Source: Thermoplasmata archaeon
GTDB lineage: Archaea > Thermoplasmatota > B47-G6 > B47-G6B > 47-G6
Assembly (NCBI GenBank): GCA_003663565.1
Contig: QMTT01000061.1
Coordinates: 1-6,059 of the forward strand
DNA: 6,059 nucleotides
Reading direction: 5' to 3'
A program made the position numbers and the translations under genes. Position 1 is the stretch's first letter; every line of letters starts with the position of its first letter. Below the pieces are notes generated by a model. The model ran no database searches. It saw only the letters and a list, made by a program, of their open reading frames with translations, and was not told where the DNA came from. Of this stretch, positions 1 to 4,926 are shown piece after piece.

Positions 1-23
1 CCTAAAACTCTCCTGATATTTTT

Positions 24-96
24 GTTCTAAGAAGGAGGTAAAACTTCCTAGCTCTGTATAAAGAATCTACTAGGGAAAACTTCTGTTCCTTAGAAC
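24..96. repeat. Nested inverted repeats in gene-free left edge
   Basis: An exact 8-base inverted repeat, GTTCTAAG at 24-31 and CTTAGAAC at 89-96, encloses a second hairpin at 33-49 (AGGAGGT, loop AAA, ACTTCCT, one G-U pair). A third possible stem, 72-77 with 86-91, would compete with the outer arm. No open frame longer than a few codons runs through this stretch in the frames I checked. It abuts an IS200/IS605-like palindrome, so it may be part of a decayed mobile element or an RNA structure. The repeats are seen directly; any function is inference. Confidence 0.35.
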
Positions 97-124
97 GTTG
101 ACATCCTCTGCCCTGGAGGGCGAG
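97..124. mobile_element. IS200/IS605-like terminal palindrome, probable relic
   Basis: The stretch reads TTGACATCCTC at 98-108, followed by a GC-rich hairpin GCCC-TGGA-GGGC at 110-121 and then GAG. It closely resembles the palindromic ends of archaeal IS200/IS605 elements carrying tnpB, which typically read GACATCCTC, a GC-rich hairpin, then GAGG. No tnpA or tnpB coding sequence is visible on either side. The MFS gene ends only about 30 bases away, so this is either a solo relic or the end of an element lying outside the window to the left. The assignment rests on remembered family consensus, not a database match. Confidence 0.45.
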
Positions 125-145
125 TTTTTCGGCATTATTATGTAA

Positions 146-160
146 GAAGATCATTTCTTC
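146..160 (-). other. Short hairpin around the MFS stop codon
   Basis: GAAGA at 146-150 and TCTTC at 156-160 form a perfect 5-bp stem. The stop codon of the minus-strand MFS gene (151-153) lies in the 5-base loop. It could mark the transcript end, but a stem this short arises easily by chance in AT-rich DNA. Confidence 0.2.
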
Positions 161-1353
161 AAGAAAACAAAAGAAGATACAAGGGATACTACCATTGTCA
201 ATGACATGATGGATATGAAACCCGTGAAAGTCACGCCTAATATATTTAGTGTGAATAGACCATAAATATCGTATATAAGACCTGCAATTGATGAACCAGT
301 TACGCTACCTATGTTACCAGCCGCATTTATTAAACCCATAACTGTTCCACCAAGCTTATAGTGAGTTATTGCTATCCTCCTACTTATGGAAATTATGGCT
401 GAATTAGCTATATAGTACAGAACTAAACCTGTTATTACTCCAATTAAAGCTCTAATGCTAACTAGAATTGACCCAAGAAAACCTATACTAATGGCTATTC
501 TCAATGCAAGCGTGTCATTTACTTTATCAGATATCCAACTTAATATATATCCACCGACAAGAGCAATGAGGCTTGCAAACGCTATGATATCTGCAGTATC
601 ACCTCTGGACAACTTGAAAGCCTCGTTCATGTATATATAAACGAGATCTCCGCGCACTATAGAACTGAACATACTAACTCCGAGTACAATAAGTATCACA
701 GGGATTGCAATCACTATTGACGCTTTTATGTGTTCATTTTCCTCGGACACATTGGACTCTTTTCCTGATTTATGCTTTATTGAGTATAATGAAGCAGGTA
801 AGAGTATACCTATAACTAAAATTAGTATTGCAGTGGCTAGAAATAAAATCGATGAGATTACTAGTATTGAGCTTAATGGCTTGTTTGACAGACTAGAATA
901 AAGTTTATTTGCTGCGACATTACCAAGTGTTCCTAAAGCAAAGTATATCGCGTATACTCTACCTCTAATGGAATAACTAACGCTACTTCCAAGTATAACC
1001 TGTACTGATACCCATGCAATACCATTTAGGGCTCCCTGAAGTGCTCTAATGAGTATTACACTAACAATGTCATTTACTAGTCCATAAAGATAAACGACGA
1101 CGGCATTCAATGAAAAGCATATGGCTGCCATGTAAGCTATCTTGTCTCTATATTTGTCAGCAAGACCACCAGCTACAACAGCAAATAATGCTCTGCCAGC
1201 AAAAAAGGATGATGTCAAAAGACCTACACCTAAAGCAGAAGCTTCAAGAACCTGCCTAGTATAAAATGCCACAGCTGGGACACTAATTCTAAAAGCTGCT
1301 GTACCGAGAAAAGAAACCATTAAAAGCATTATCACCGGTAATTTACTGTGCAT
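151..1353 (-). CDS. MFS family transporter, substrate unknown
   Basis: A 400-residue integral membrane protein with about twelve hydrophobic segments, the usual length and layout of the major facilitator superfamily. The TM2-TM3 loop carries a motif A-like GGLADKYRDK at about residues 62-71. A motif B-like RALQG lies in TM4 near residue 103. A charged cytoplasmic loop of roughly 20 residues (about 190-210) separates the two six-helix halves. These proteins move small solutes or drugs by proton coupling or facilitated diffusion; nothing here fixes the substrate. I chose the ATG at 1353 because GGTGG lies seven bases upstream, the pattern seen at the other genes. A longer frame starts at an ATG at 1422 and adds 23 hydrophilic residues; a TATA-like box 25 bases before that ATG would suit leaderless translation. 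The gene lies downstream of the unknown membrane protein on the same strand, about 200 bases away, with its own likely promoter. Confidence 0.88.
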   Translation of the reverse strand: MHSKLPVIMLLMVSFLGTAAFRISVPAVAFYTRQVLEASALGVGLLTSSFFAGRALFAVVAGGLADKYRDKIAYMAAICFSLNAVVVYLYGLVNDIVSVILIRALQGALNGIAWVSVQVILGSSVSYSIRGRVYAIYFALGTLGNVAANKLYSSLSNKPLSSILVISSILFLATAILILVIGILLPASLYSIKHKSGKESNVSEENEHIKASIVIAIPVILIVLGVSMFSSIVRGDLVYIYMNEAFKLSRGDTADIIAFASLIALVGGYILSWISDKVNDTLALRIAISIGFLGSILVSIRALIGVITGLVLYYIANSAIISISRRIAITHYKLGGTVMGLINAAGNIGSVTGSSIAGLIYDIYGLFTLNILGVTFTGFISIMSLTMVVSLVSSFVFLKK

Positions 1354-1360
1354 AGTACTT

Positions 1361-1365
1361 CCACC
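1361..1365 (-). promoter_or_regulatory. Ribosome-binding site favouring the inner MFS start
   Basis: GGTGG on the minus strand sits seven bases before the ATG at 1353. The same motif at similar spacing precedes the radical SAM gene, which supports this start over the in-frame ATG at 1422. Confidence 0.5.
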
Positions 1366-1442
1366 ATACAATGGTTGAAGTATTGAATCTAAGTCGTTAG
1401 TACTAGATGAAGCATACTGCATCTCTTATTGCACGTTCATTC

Positions 1443-1452
1443 TTTAATATAG
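1443..1452 (-). promoter_or_regulatory. TATA-like box for the MFS gene
   Basis: The minus strand reads CTATATTAAA. Archaeal transcription normally starts about 25 bases downstream, here near 1421. That would give either a leaderless message starting at the ATG at 1422 or a roughly 70-base leader before the ATG at 1353. An imperfect palindrome lies just upstream (ATAAA at 1473-1477, AACAT-CAA-ATGTT at 1483-1495, TTTAT at 1498-1502) and could be a regulator site or a 3' hairpin of the upstream gene. Confidence 0.4.
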
Positions 1453-1539
1453 TGTGTAAAGATCTCGTTACAATAAATATGTAACATCAAATGTTTGTTT
1501 ATCAATCAGATGAATTACTTAGAAGCTATGAAATTCAAC

Positions 1540-1559
1540 AGCAATGCTGTGTCATTGCT
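1540..1559 (-). other. Perfect 7-bp hairpin spanning the membrane-protein stop codon
   Basis: AGCAATG at 1540-1546 and CATTGCT at 1553-1559 are exact reverse complements around a 6-base loop. The TGA stop of the minus-strand gene (1552-1554) lies at the loop-stem junction. No T-run follows, so it is not a typical terminator. It may stabilise the 3' end or simply be chance. Confidence 0.3.
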
Positions 1560-2202
1560 CTTTATGAGCCTTGAGTGTCCTTTTATACTTAAACACCTTT
1601 GTTGGGACGTACTCAAAGGTTACAACAACTTTCCCCCTCTTGCGCTTCTTGTAGGTATGCTGCATAAAAATCTCACATATGCTTACTGCTTGAAGAATTA
1701 CCGAAATAATAACTCCAAAAGTAAATCCTCTAATTAAGCTCATAATGAGAAACCCTACAATAAATACTAAGGTTATTCCTGTATATATGAGCTTAGTAAG
1801 AGACAGAAGATATTTCATCCTTAAGATCTCAGTATCTTCTGATTCCTCTGCTATTTCTGCTGTGATCTTTTTCTTCAGTGGTTCCTCACTAGTCTCTTCT
1901 TTGGCTCTTCCAAGCAAAGAAGCTTTTGGCAGTAAGACTTCAATATTATCGTATATCATTCTGGCTTTTCTTCCTGAGATTGCTATCTGCGTCCCGTAGT
2001 ATCTCCTCAAAAGTCTTATACGAAAGCCTTTTCCCATATAGACAATTTTCTTTTCGGAGTGTACTGCCCTTTTGTATTTAACACCAAGTATGTCTAAGGC
2101 TGATTCTATGAAACGAGAGGTATCCTCAAGATCTTCTGAAGTATGCACGAAAAATATGCGTTTTTTAAAGTCTTCACGTTGTCTAAGAGTCCTTGGGATC
2201 AT
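1552..2202 (-). CDS. Unrecognised protein with C-terminal two-helix membrane anchor
   Basis: A 216-residue protein I cannot assign to a family. Residues 1-95 look like a small, basic, folded alpha/beta domain: a strand RIFFVH at 15-20, an acidic helix at about 23-39, then several strands rich in K and R. Residues 101-126 form a charged linker rich in E, K and T, possibly coiled. Two hydrophobic helices follow at about 133-156 and 160-181. A strongly basic tail begins with KKRKRGK at 185-191. By the positive-inside rule both ends should be cytoplasmic. There is no signal peptide. The start is firm: GAGGAGGT lies eight bases before the ATG, and a TATA-like box lies at 2241-2250. It is divergent from thi4 and upstream of the MFS gene on the same strand, so a shared role in transport or signalling is possible but unproven. 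Confidence 0.8.
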   Translation of the reverse strand: MIPRTLRQREDFKKRIFFVHTSEDLEDTSRFIESALDILGVKYKRAVHSEKKIVYMGKGFRIRLLRRYYGTQIAISGRKARMIYDNIEVLLPKASLLGRAKEETSEEPLKKKITAEIAEESEDTEILRMKYLLSLTKLIYTGITLVFIVGFLIMSLIRGFTFGVIISVILQAVSICEIFMQHTYKKRKRGKVVVTFEYVPTKVFKYKRTLKAHKEQ

Positions 2203-2210
2203 TCATTCTG

Positions 2211-2218
2211 ACCTCCTC
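2211..2218 (-). promoter_or_regulatory. Strong Shine-Dalgarno site of the membrane-protein gene
   Basis: GAGGAGGT on the minus strand lies eight bases before the ATG at 2202. An overlapping out-of-frame ATG at 2206 lies between them and opens a different frame, so the spacing favours the assigned start. Confidence 0.6.
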
Positions 2219-2240
2219 TTCCTCTTTAGGATCAAAGCTT

Positions 2241-2250
2241 AGATAAATCC
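2241..2250 (-). promoter_or_regulatory. TATA-like box for the membrane-protein gene
   Basis: The minus strand reads GGATTTATCT. A start about 26 bases downstream falls near 2219, just before the GAGGAGGT site, giving a leader of about 17 bases. This matches the short-leader layout of the other genes here. Confidence 0.45.
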
Positions 2251-2323
2251 TGTTAAAGTAAAAGTAACTCATGCGGCATTCTGTAGAGGTCTTTCTAAAC
2301 ATTGGATATAAATCAATAATAAT

Positions 2324-2338
2324 CTTTATCTTTTAAAG
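2324..2338 (+). promoter_or_regulatory. TATA-like box of thi4
   Basis: An A/T-rich stretch ending in CTTTTAAAGG precedes thi4. With its centre near 2335, transcription would start near 2361, about 20 bases before the ATG at 2383. Promoters for thi4 and the divergent membrane-protein gene therefore share the 2203-2382 interval. Confidence 0.4.
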
Positions 2339-2363
2339 GACAGTTCAGAAAAGTAGTACTGTC
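2339..2363. promoter_or_regulatory. Operator-like dyad at the thi4 transcription start
   Basis: GACAGT at 2339-2344 and ACTGTC at 2358-2363 form a perfect 6-base dyad separated by 13 bases. It begins right after the TATA-like box and reaches the predicted transcript start, where a bound repressor would block initiation. Archaeal thi genes are often controlled by a thiamine-responsive repressor (ThiR), but I cannot confirm that this matches its motif. Confidence 0.3.
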
Positions 2364-2371
2364 TAAAGCAC

Positions 2372-2377
2372 GGTGAG
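2372..2377 (+). promoter_or_regulatory. Ribosome-binding site deciding the thi4 start
   Basis: GGTGAG lies five bases before the ATG at 2383. The in-frame GTG at 2377 overlaps this motif and has no site of its own, so the ATG is preferred. Confidence 0.6.
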
Positions 2378-2382
2378 TGCAC

Positions 2383-3159
2383 ATGGAGCTCGAGGGCAAG
2401 ATCACAAGATATATAATTAAGGAGGCTGCACGAGACTGGATTGAGGAAATATCCAAAGCAGATGTTGTAATTGTCGGTGCAGGCCCTGCAGGAATGACAG
2501 CAGCCAAGTACCTTGCAGAAAAGGGTTATAGAACCGTGATATTTGAAAGGAAGCTCAGCTTCGGTGGTGGCATTGGGGGCGGAGGGATGCTTTTCCACAA
2601 GGTCGTAACCGATGAAAGGGCAAAGCATATATTAGACGACATAAGCATAAAAGCAAAAGAAGTAGAAAAAGGATTTTACGTGGTGGACTCAACAGAGCTT
2701 ATAGCTAAACTTGCATCATCTGCTATAGATGCTGGGGCAAAGATAATACTTGGAGTTCATGTTGAAGATGTGATTTACAGGGAAAAACCACTGAGGATCA
2801 CAGGAGTTGCAATACAGTGGTCTGCTGTTATGCTTAGTGGTCTCCACGTGGATCCCATATTCGTTGAGTCTAAGGCTCTCGTAGATGCAACAGGACATGA
2901 TGCTGAAGTCCTTAGGGTAGCAGCAAGAAAGATTCCTGAGCTAAATCTAAAGATTCCTGGTGAGAAATCTGCATATGCTGAGCTTTCCGAGGAACTTGTC
3001 GTTGAGAAAACCGGAAGGATTGTTCCTGGATTATACGCTGCAGGAATGGCTGTGGCTGCCATACATGGTCTGCCAAGGATGGGCCCTATATTCACAGGGA
3101 TGCTCCTTTCAGGAAAGAAAGTTGCAGAAATCATAGACGAAGACCTAAGATCCCATTAG
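2383..3159 (+). CDS. thi4: Sulfide-dependent adenosine diphosphate thiazole synthase
   Basis: A 258-residue cytosolic enzyme of the Thi4 family, full length for archaeal members. The family makes ADP-thiazole, the thiazole precursor of thiamine, from NAD and glycine. The N-terminal Rossmann motif VGAGPAG is at residues 31-37, with the ribose-binding acid E55 in FERK. A glycine-rich stretch FGGGIGGGG follows at about 60-68. SGLHVDP places His155 where the yeast enzyme has the cysteine that donates its own sulfur. Archaeal enzymes with His there are catalytic and use free sulfide with iron. TGHDAEV (170-176) and RMGPIFTGM (232-240) are further family signatures. Older annotations sometimes call this family ribose-1,5-bisphosphate isomerase, which I consider wrong here. 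The in-frame GTG at 2377 would add two residues. No other thiamine gene is in the window. Confidence 0.95.
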   Translation: MELEGKITRYIIKEAARDWIEEISKADVVIVGAGPAGMTAAKYLAEKGYRTVIFERKLSFGGGIGGGGMLFHKVVTDERAKHILDDISIKAKEVEKGFYVVDSTELIAKLASSAIDAGAKIILGVHVEDVIYREKPLRITGVAIQWSAVMLSGLHVDPIFVESKALVDATGHDAEVLRVAARKIPELNLKIPGEKSAYAELSEELVVEKTGRIVPGLYAAGMAVAAIHGLPRMGPIFTGMLLSGKKVAEIIDEDLRSH

Positions 3160-3165
3160 GATCTT
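3147..3165 (+). other. Perfect 7-bp hairpin spanning the thi4 stop codon
   Basis: AAGATCC at 3147-3153 and GGATCTT at 3159-3165 are exact reverse complements around the 5-base loop CATTA. The TAG stop (3157-3159) begins in the loop and ends in the stem. The block GGATCTTTA recurs at 3178-3186 as a direct repeat. It may mark or protect the 3' end, but no long T-run follows. Confidence 0.35.
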
Positions 3166-3216
3166 TATGCGTAGAGTGGATCTTTACACTTCATTTCCGT
3201 TCTTCGCTCCATCCCT

Positions 3217-3228
3217 TATTATAAATTT
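3217..3228 (+). promoter_or_regulatory. TATA-like box before the GC-rich segment
   Basis: TTATTATAAATT lies about 25 bases before the sharp change to GC-rich sequence near 3245, the distance expected between an archaeal TATA box and a transcript start. No protein gene begins downstream on this strand. Confidence 0.35.
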
Positions 3229-3246
3229 AGAAATATTTGGTAGTGG

Positions 3247-3340
3247 GTGGGATGGTTCTCCCCATATTCTGAATTAGGCAGTCCTTGCCCTTTTGGGTTG
3301 GTCTTGGCTCGCATCTTGGGAGAGGCTAAATAACTTTTAT
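3247..3340 (+). ncRNA. Candidate small structured RNA, class unknown
   Basis: The 299-base gap between the convergent thi4 and hydrolase genes contains an island of about 55% GC in AT-rich surroundings, typical of stable RNAs in thermophiles. TTCTCCC at 3256-3262 can pair with GGGAGAG at 3318-3324 (seven pairs, one G-U), closing the element. Inside, 3284-3290 pairs with 3295-3301 around a TTTT loop with one mismatch. A TATA-like box lies at a suitable distance upstream, and a T-rich stretch (3331-3340) follows the outer stem. Frames starting here stop within about nine codons. I see no tRNA arms, no C box partner for the lone CTGA at 3269, and no H/ACA boxes. The direction is inferred from the TATA box. 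Confidence 0.3.
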
Positions 3341-3366
3341 GGTTTAAGAGTTTCTGTGATCTCTCC

Positions 3367-3397
3367 ATGCGATATCCTAAGGTTATCTTATACGCAT
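3367..3397. repeat. Inverted repeat in the convergent gap
   Basis: ATGCG at 3367-3371 and CGCAT at 3393-3397 form a 5-bp stem that extends with a bulge (ATA against TAT). It lies between the RNA candidate and the end of the minus-strand hydrolase gene and is followed by A-rich sequence. As RNA from either strand it could help end transcription. The evidence is weak. Confidence 0.2.
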
Positions 3398-3445
3398 AAA
3401 AACATTTAAAAATTACTTAAAGCAAAAACTACTAACATCCTGTCC

Positions 3446-3458
3446 TTCTAAACTAGAA
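3446..3458 (-). terminator. Small hairpin directly after the hydrolase stop
   Basis: TTCTA at 3446-3450 and TAGAA at 3454-3458 form a 5-bp stem with a 3-base loop, immediately next to the TAA stop of the minus-strand gene. It is a weak candidate for a 3'-end signal and could be chance. Confidence 0.2.
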
Positions 3459-4817
3459 TTACTCCTTTATAAGCTTGTATCTTTCGTAAATAAGCTCAAT
3501 ATGATCTCCTCTTTTTATGAACTCTGCATATATTTTTCTTCCATATTGAAGCGTATAACACAAGACTCTTTCGTCCTCCACAATCTCAGGGACGAGTATC
3601 ATGTTCATTCCTGAATACCTTCTTCGAGACTCAAGCACCAAGAATCCTCCCTCTACCTTTACTTTGAACATTATTGTCGATTTATAAGCTCTATAAACGC
3701 CTTCAAGCTCCTTTAATGTCCTTTCGTATCTCACGAATGGGAGCTTTTCTGGATTCTCCCCAGCAAGGGCCATAAGAGCATACATTCCCATCTGAGAGAG
3801 TGGATATCCAGAAGCATTTGCAAGAAGTATCACTCCAATCTTTTTCTTAGGTATGAAACCCATATACGCTGTGTAAACCAACACAGATCCGCTATGACCA
3901 ATGAGCGTGCCTATTGGAAATCTTGGATATATAGAAAGCCCATAGCCATAAAATTCATCTCCGAAAAGCTCATATGGAAGCTTGATACGGGGTTCAGTCA
4001 TCTCTTTTATGTACTCTTTTGATATTACCTCATATCCATCAAGTGAGCCTTCATTAAGGTACATCAACACGTATCTACTTAGATCCATTACGTTACTTAA
4101 GATCCCACCGTCTGCAGTTATGCCATACGGAAATGCTCCTTTTTCCAATTTTCCGTCCTTGTACACGTATGGAGTGGCAACGTTTGGATCATTTTGCACT
4201 TCTTCCCTTCTGAAGTATGTTCTTTTCATGTTCAGAGGCATTAATATGTATTTTCTCACGAAATCCTCATAGGACATCCCAGAAACTACTGATATGATCT
4301 TGCCCAGGAGCACATAACCCTCGTTAAGGTAGAAGAAACGTTCTCCAGGTTTAGATACTGCCCACTTCTCAGCATCTGTCATAAATGATATAACATCCTC
4401 AGGAGACGCTATTGGGGTTATCAATCCTTCTCCATAGGCTATCGCATCTATCAAAGCTTCAGCGTATCCTAATGCAGGTATTCCTGAAGAGTGCGTGAGT
4501 AGATGCCATATTTTTATCTTTTCTCCCTTAGGTCTAATATTAATACCTACATATTTATCGACAGGGTCATCAACACTAAGTTTTCCCATTTCTACAAGTT
4601 TCATTATAGCTAGTGCCGTGAAACTCTTAGTTACAGATCCTATACCATATATTGTCTCCGGAGTTGCTGGTTTTCCATATTCTACATCTCTAAAGCCGAA
4701 ACCCTTCGAGTAAACAACTTTTCCGTCCTTAATCAAAGCTATACTCATTCCTGGTATTCCTGACTCTTTCATTTTTTCAAACACAAACCTCTCAATGATT
4801 TCATATTCTGAAGCCAT
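3459..4817 (-). CDS. Beta-lactamase-fold serine hydrolase/peptidase with extra C-terminal domain
   Basis: A 452-residue protein of the beta-lactamase/class C PBP superfamily (MEROPS S12 type). The catalytic SVTK (SxxK) is at residues 61-64. YLN, in the YxN position, is at 163-165. HSG at 308-310 replaces the usual KTG. The hydrolase domain ends near residue 360. The last 85 or so residues look strand-rich, resembling the lipocalin-like domain of the Pyrococcus abyssi peptidase Pab87. There is no signal peptide or membrane segment, so it should act in the cytoplasm. Archaea lack murein, so a role on small peptides, D-amino-acid peptides or esters is likelier than beta-lactamase activity. The start is the ATG at 4817, five bases after GAGGTGG; an in-frame GTG at 4826 overlaps that site and would add three residues. 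It is convergent with thi4 and divergent from the radical SAM gene. Confidence 0.88.
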   Translation of the reverse strand: MASEYEIIERFVFEKMKESGIPGMSIALIKDGKVVYSKGFGFRDVEYGKPATPETIYGIGSVTKSFTALAIMKLVEMGKLSVDDPVDKYVGINIRPKGEKIKIWHLLTHSSGIPALGYAEALIDAIAYGEGLITPIASPEDVISFMTDAEKWAVSKPGERFFYLNEGYVLLGKIISVVSGMSYEDFVRKYILMPLNMKRTYFRREEVQNDPNVATPYVYKDGKLEKGAFPYGITADGGILSNVMDLSRYVLMYLNEGSLDGYEVISKEYIKEMTEPRIKLPYELFGDEFYGYGLSIYPRFPIGTLIGHSGSVLVYTAYMGFIPKKKIGVILLANASGYPLSQMGMYALMALAGENPEKLPFVRYERTLKELEGVYRAYKSTIMFKVKVEGGFLVLESRRRYSGMNMILVPEIVEDERVLCYTLQYGRKIYAEFIKRGDHIELIYERYKLIKE

Positions 4818-4822
4818 CACAG

Positions 4823-4829
4823 CCACCTC
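4823..4829 (-). promoter_or_regulatory. Ribosome-binding site deciding the hydrolase start
   Basis: GAGGTGG on the minus strand ends five bases before the ATG at 4817. The alternative GTG start at 4826 lies inside this motif, so the longer reading is unlikely. thi4 has the same arrangement. Confidence 0.55.
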
Positions 4830-4850
4830 ATGAATTTCTTTTTATGCAAT

Positions 4851-4862
4851 GCAAATTTAAAC
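4851..4862 (-). promoter_or_regulatory. TATA-like box of the hydrolase gene
   Basis: The minus strand reads GTTTAAATTTGC. Its centre near 4857 predicts a start near 4831, a leader of about 14 bases that just includes the GAGGTGG site. Confidence 0.45.
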
Positions 4863-4880
4863 ACATATCATTTCTAGCAA

Positions 4881-4890
4881 TTTTTATATT
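4881..4890 (+). promoter_or_regulatory. TATA-like box of the radical SAM gene
   Basis: TTTTTATATT lies about 25 bases before a predicted start near 4912, a leader of about 15 bases carrying GGTGG at 4916-4920. It lies about 30 bases from the oppositely directed TATA-like box of the hydrolase gene, so one bound regulator could affect both. Confidence 0.45.
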
Positions 4891-4926
4891 ACAGCATTAA
4901 GGGATTATTTTCAATGGTGGAATTAA

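Noticed and set aside
1..60. C-terminal remnant of tnpB at the left edge
   Set aside because: The plus-strand frames are interrupted by stops within the first 50 bases and no TnpB-like residues can be read, so only the palindromic end is claimed.
455..640. Plus-strand open frame inside the MFS gene
   Set aside because: It is short, antisense to a well-supported membrane protein and has no start signals.
1495..1737. Plus-strand open frame of 80 codons
   Set aside because: It overlaps the minus-strand membrane-protein gene, lacks a ribosome-binding site and has no family-like features.
2339..2382. Thiamine riboswitch before thi4
   Set aside because: The predicted leader is only about 20 bases, far too short, and the conserved riboswitch core motifs are absent.
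2326..3134. Minus-strand open frames within thi4 and its upstream region
   Set aside because: They lie opposite a clear thi4 gene and have a composition typical of antisense reading.
3240..3330. tRNA, C/D box or H/ACA RNA in the GC-rich gap
   Set aside because: There is no cloverleaf or T-loop signature, no C box to pair with the lone CTGA, and no ACA box at a suitable position. The element is left as an unclassified RNA candidate.
3982..4713. Plus-strand open frames opposite the serine hydrolase
   Set aside because: They are shadows of a gene whose catalytic motifs are all present on the minus strand.
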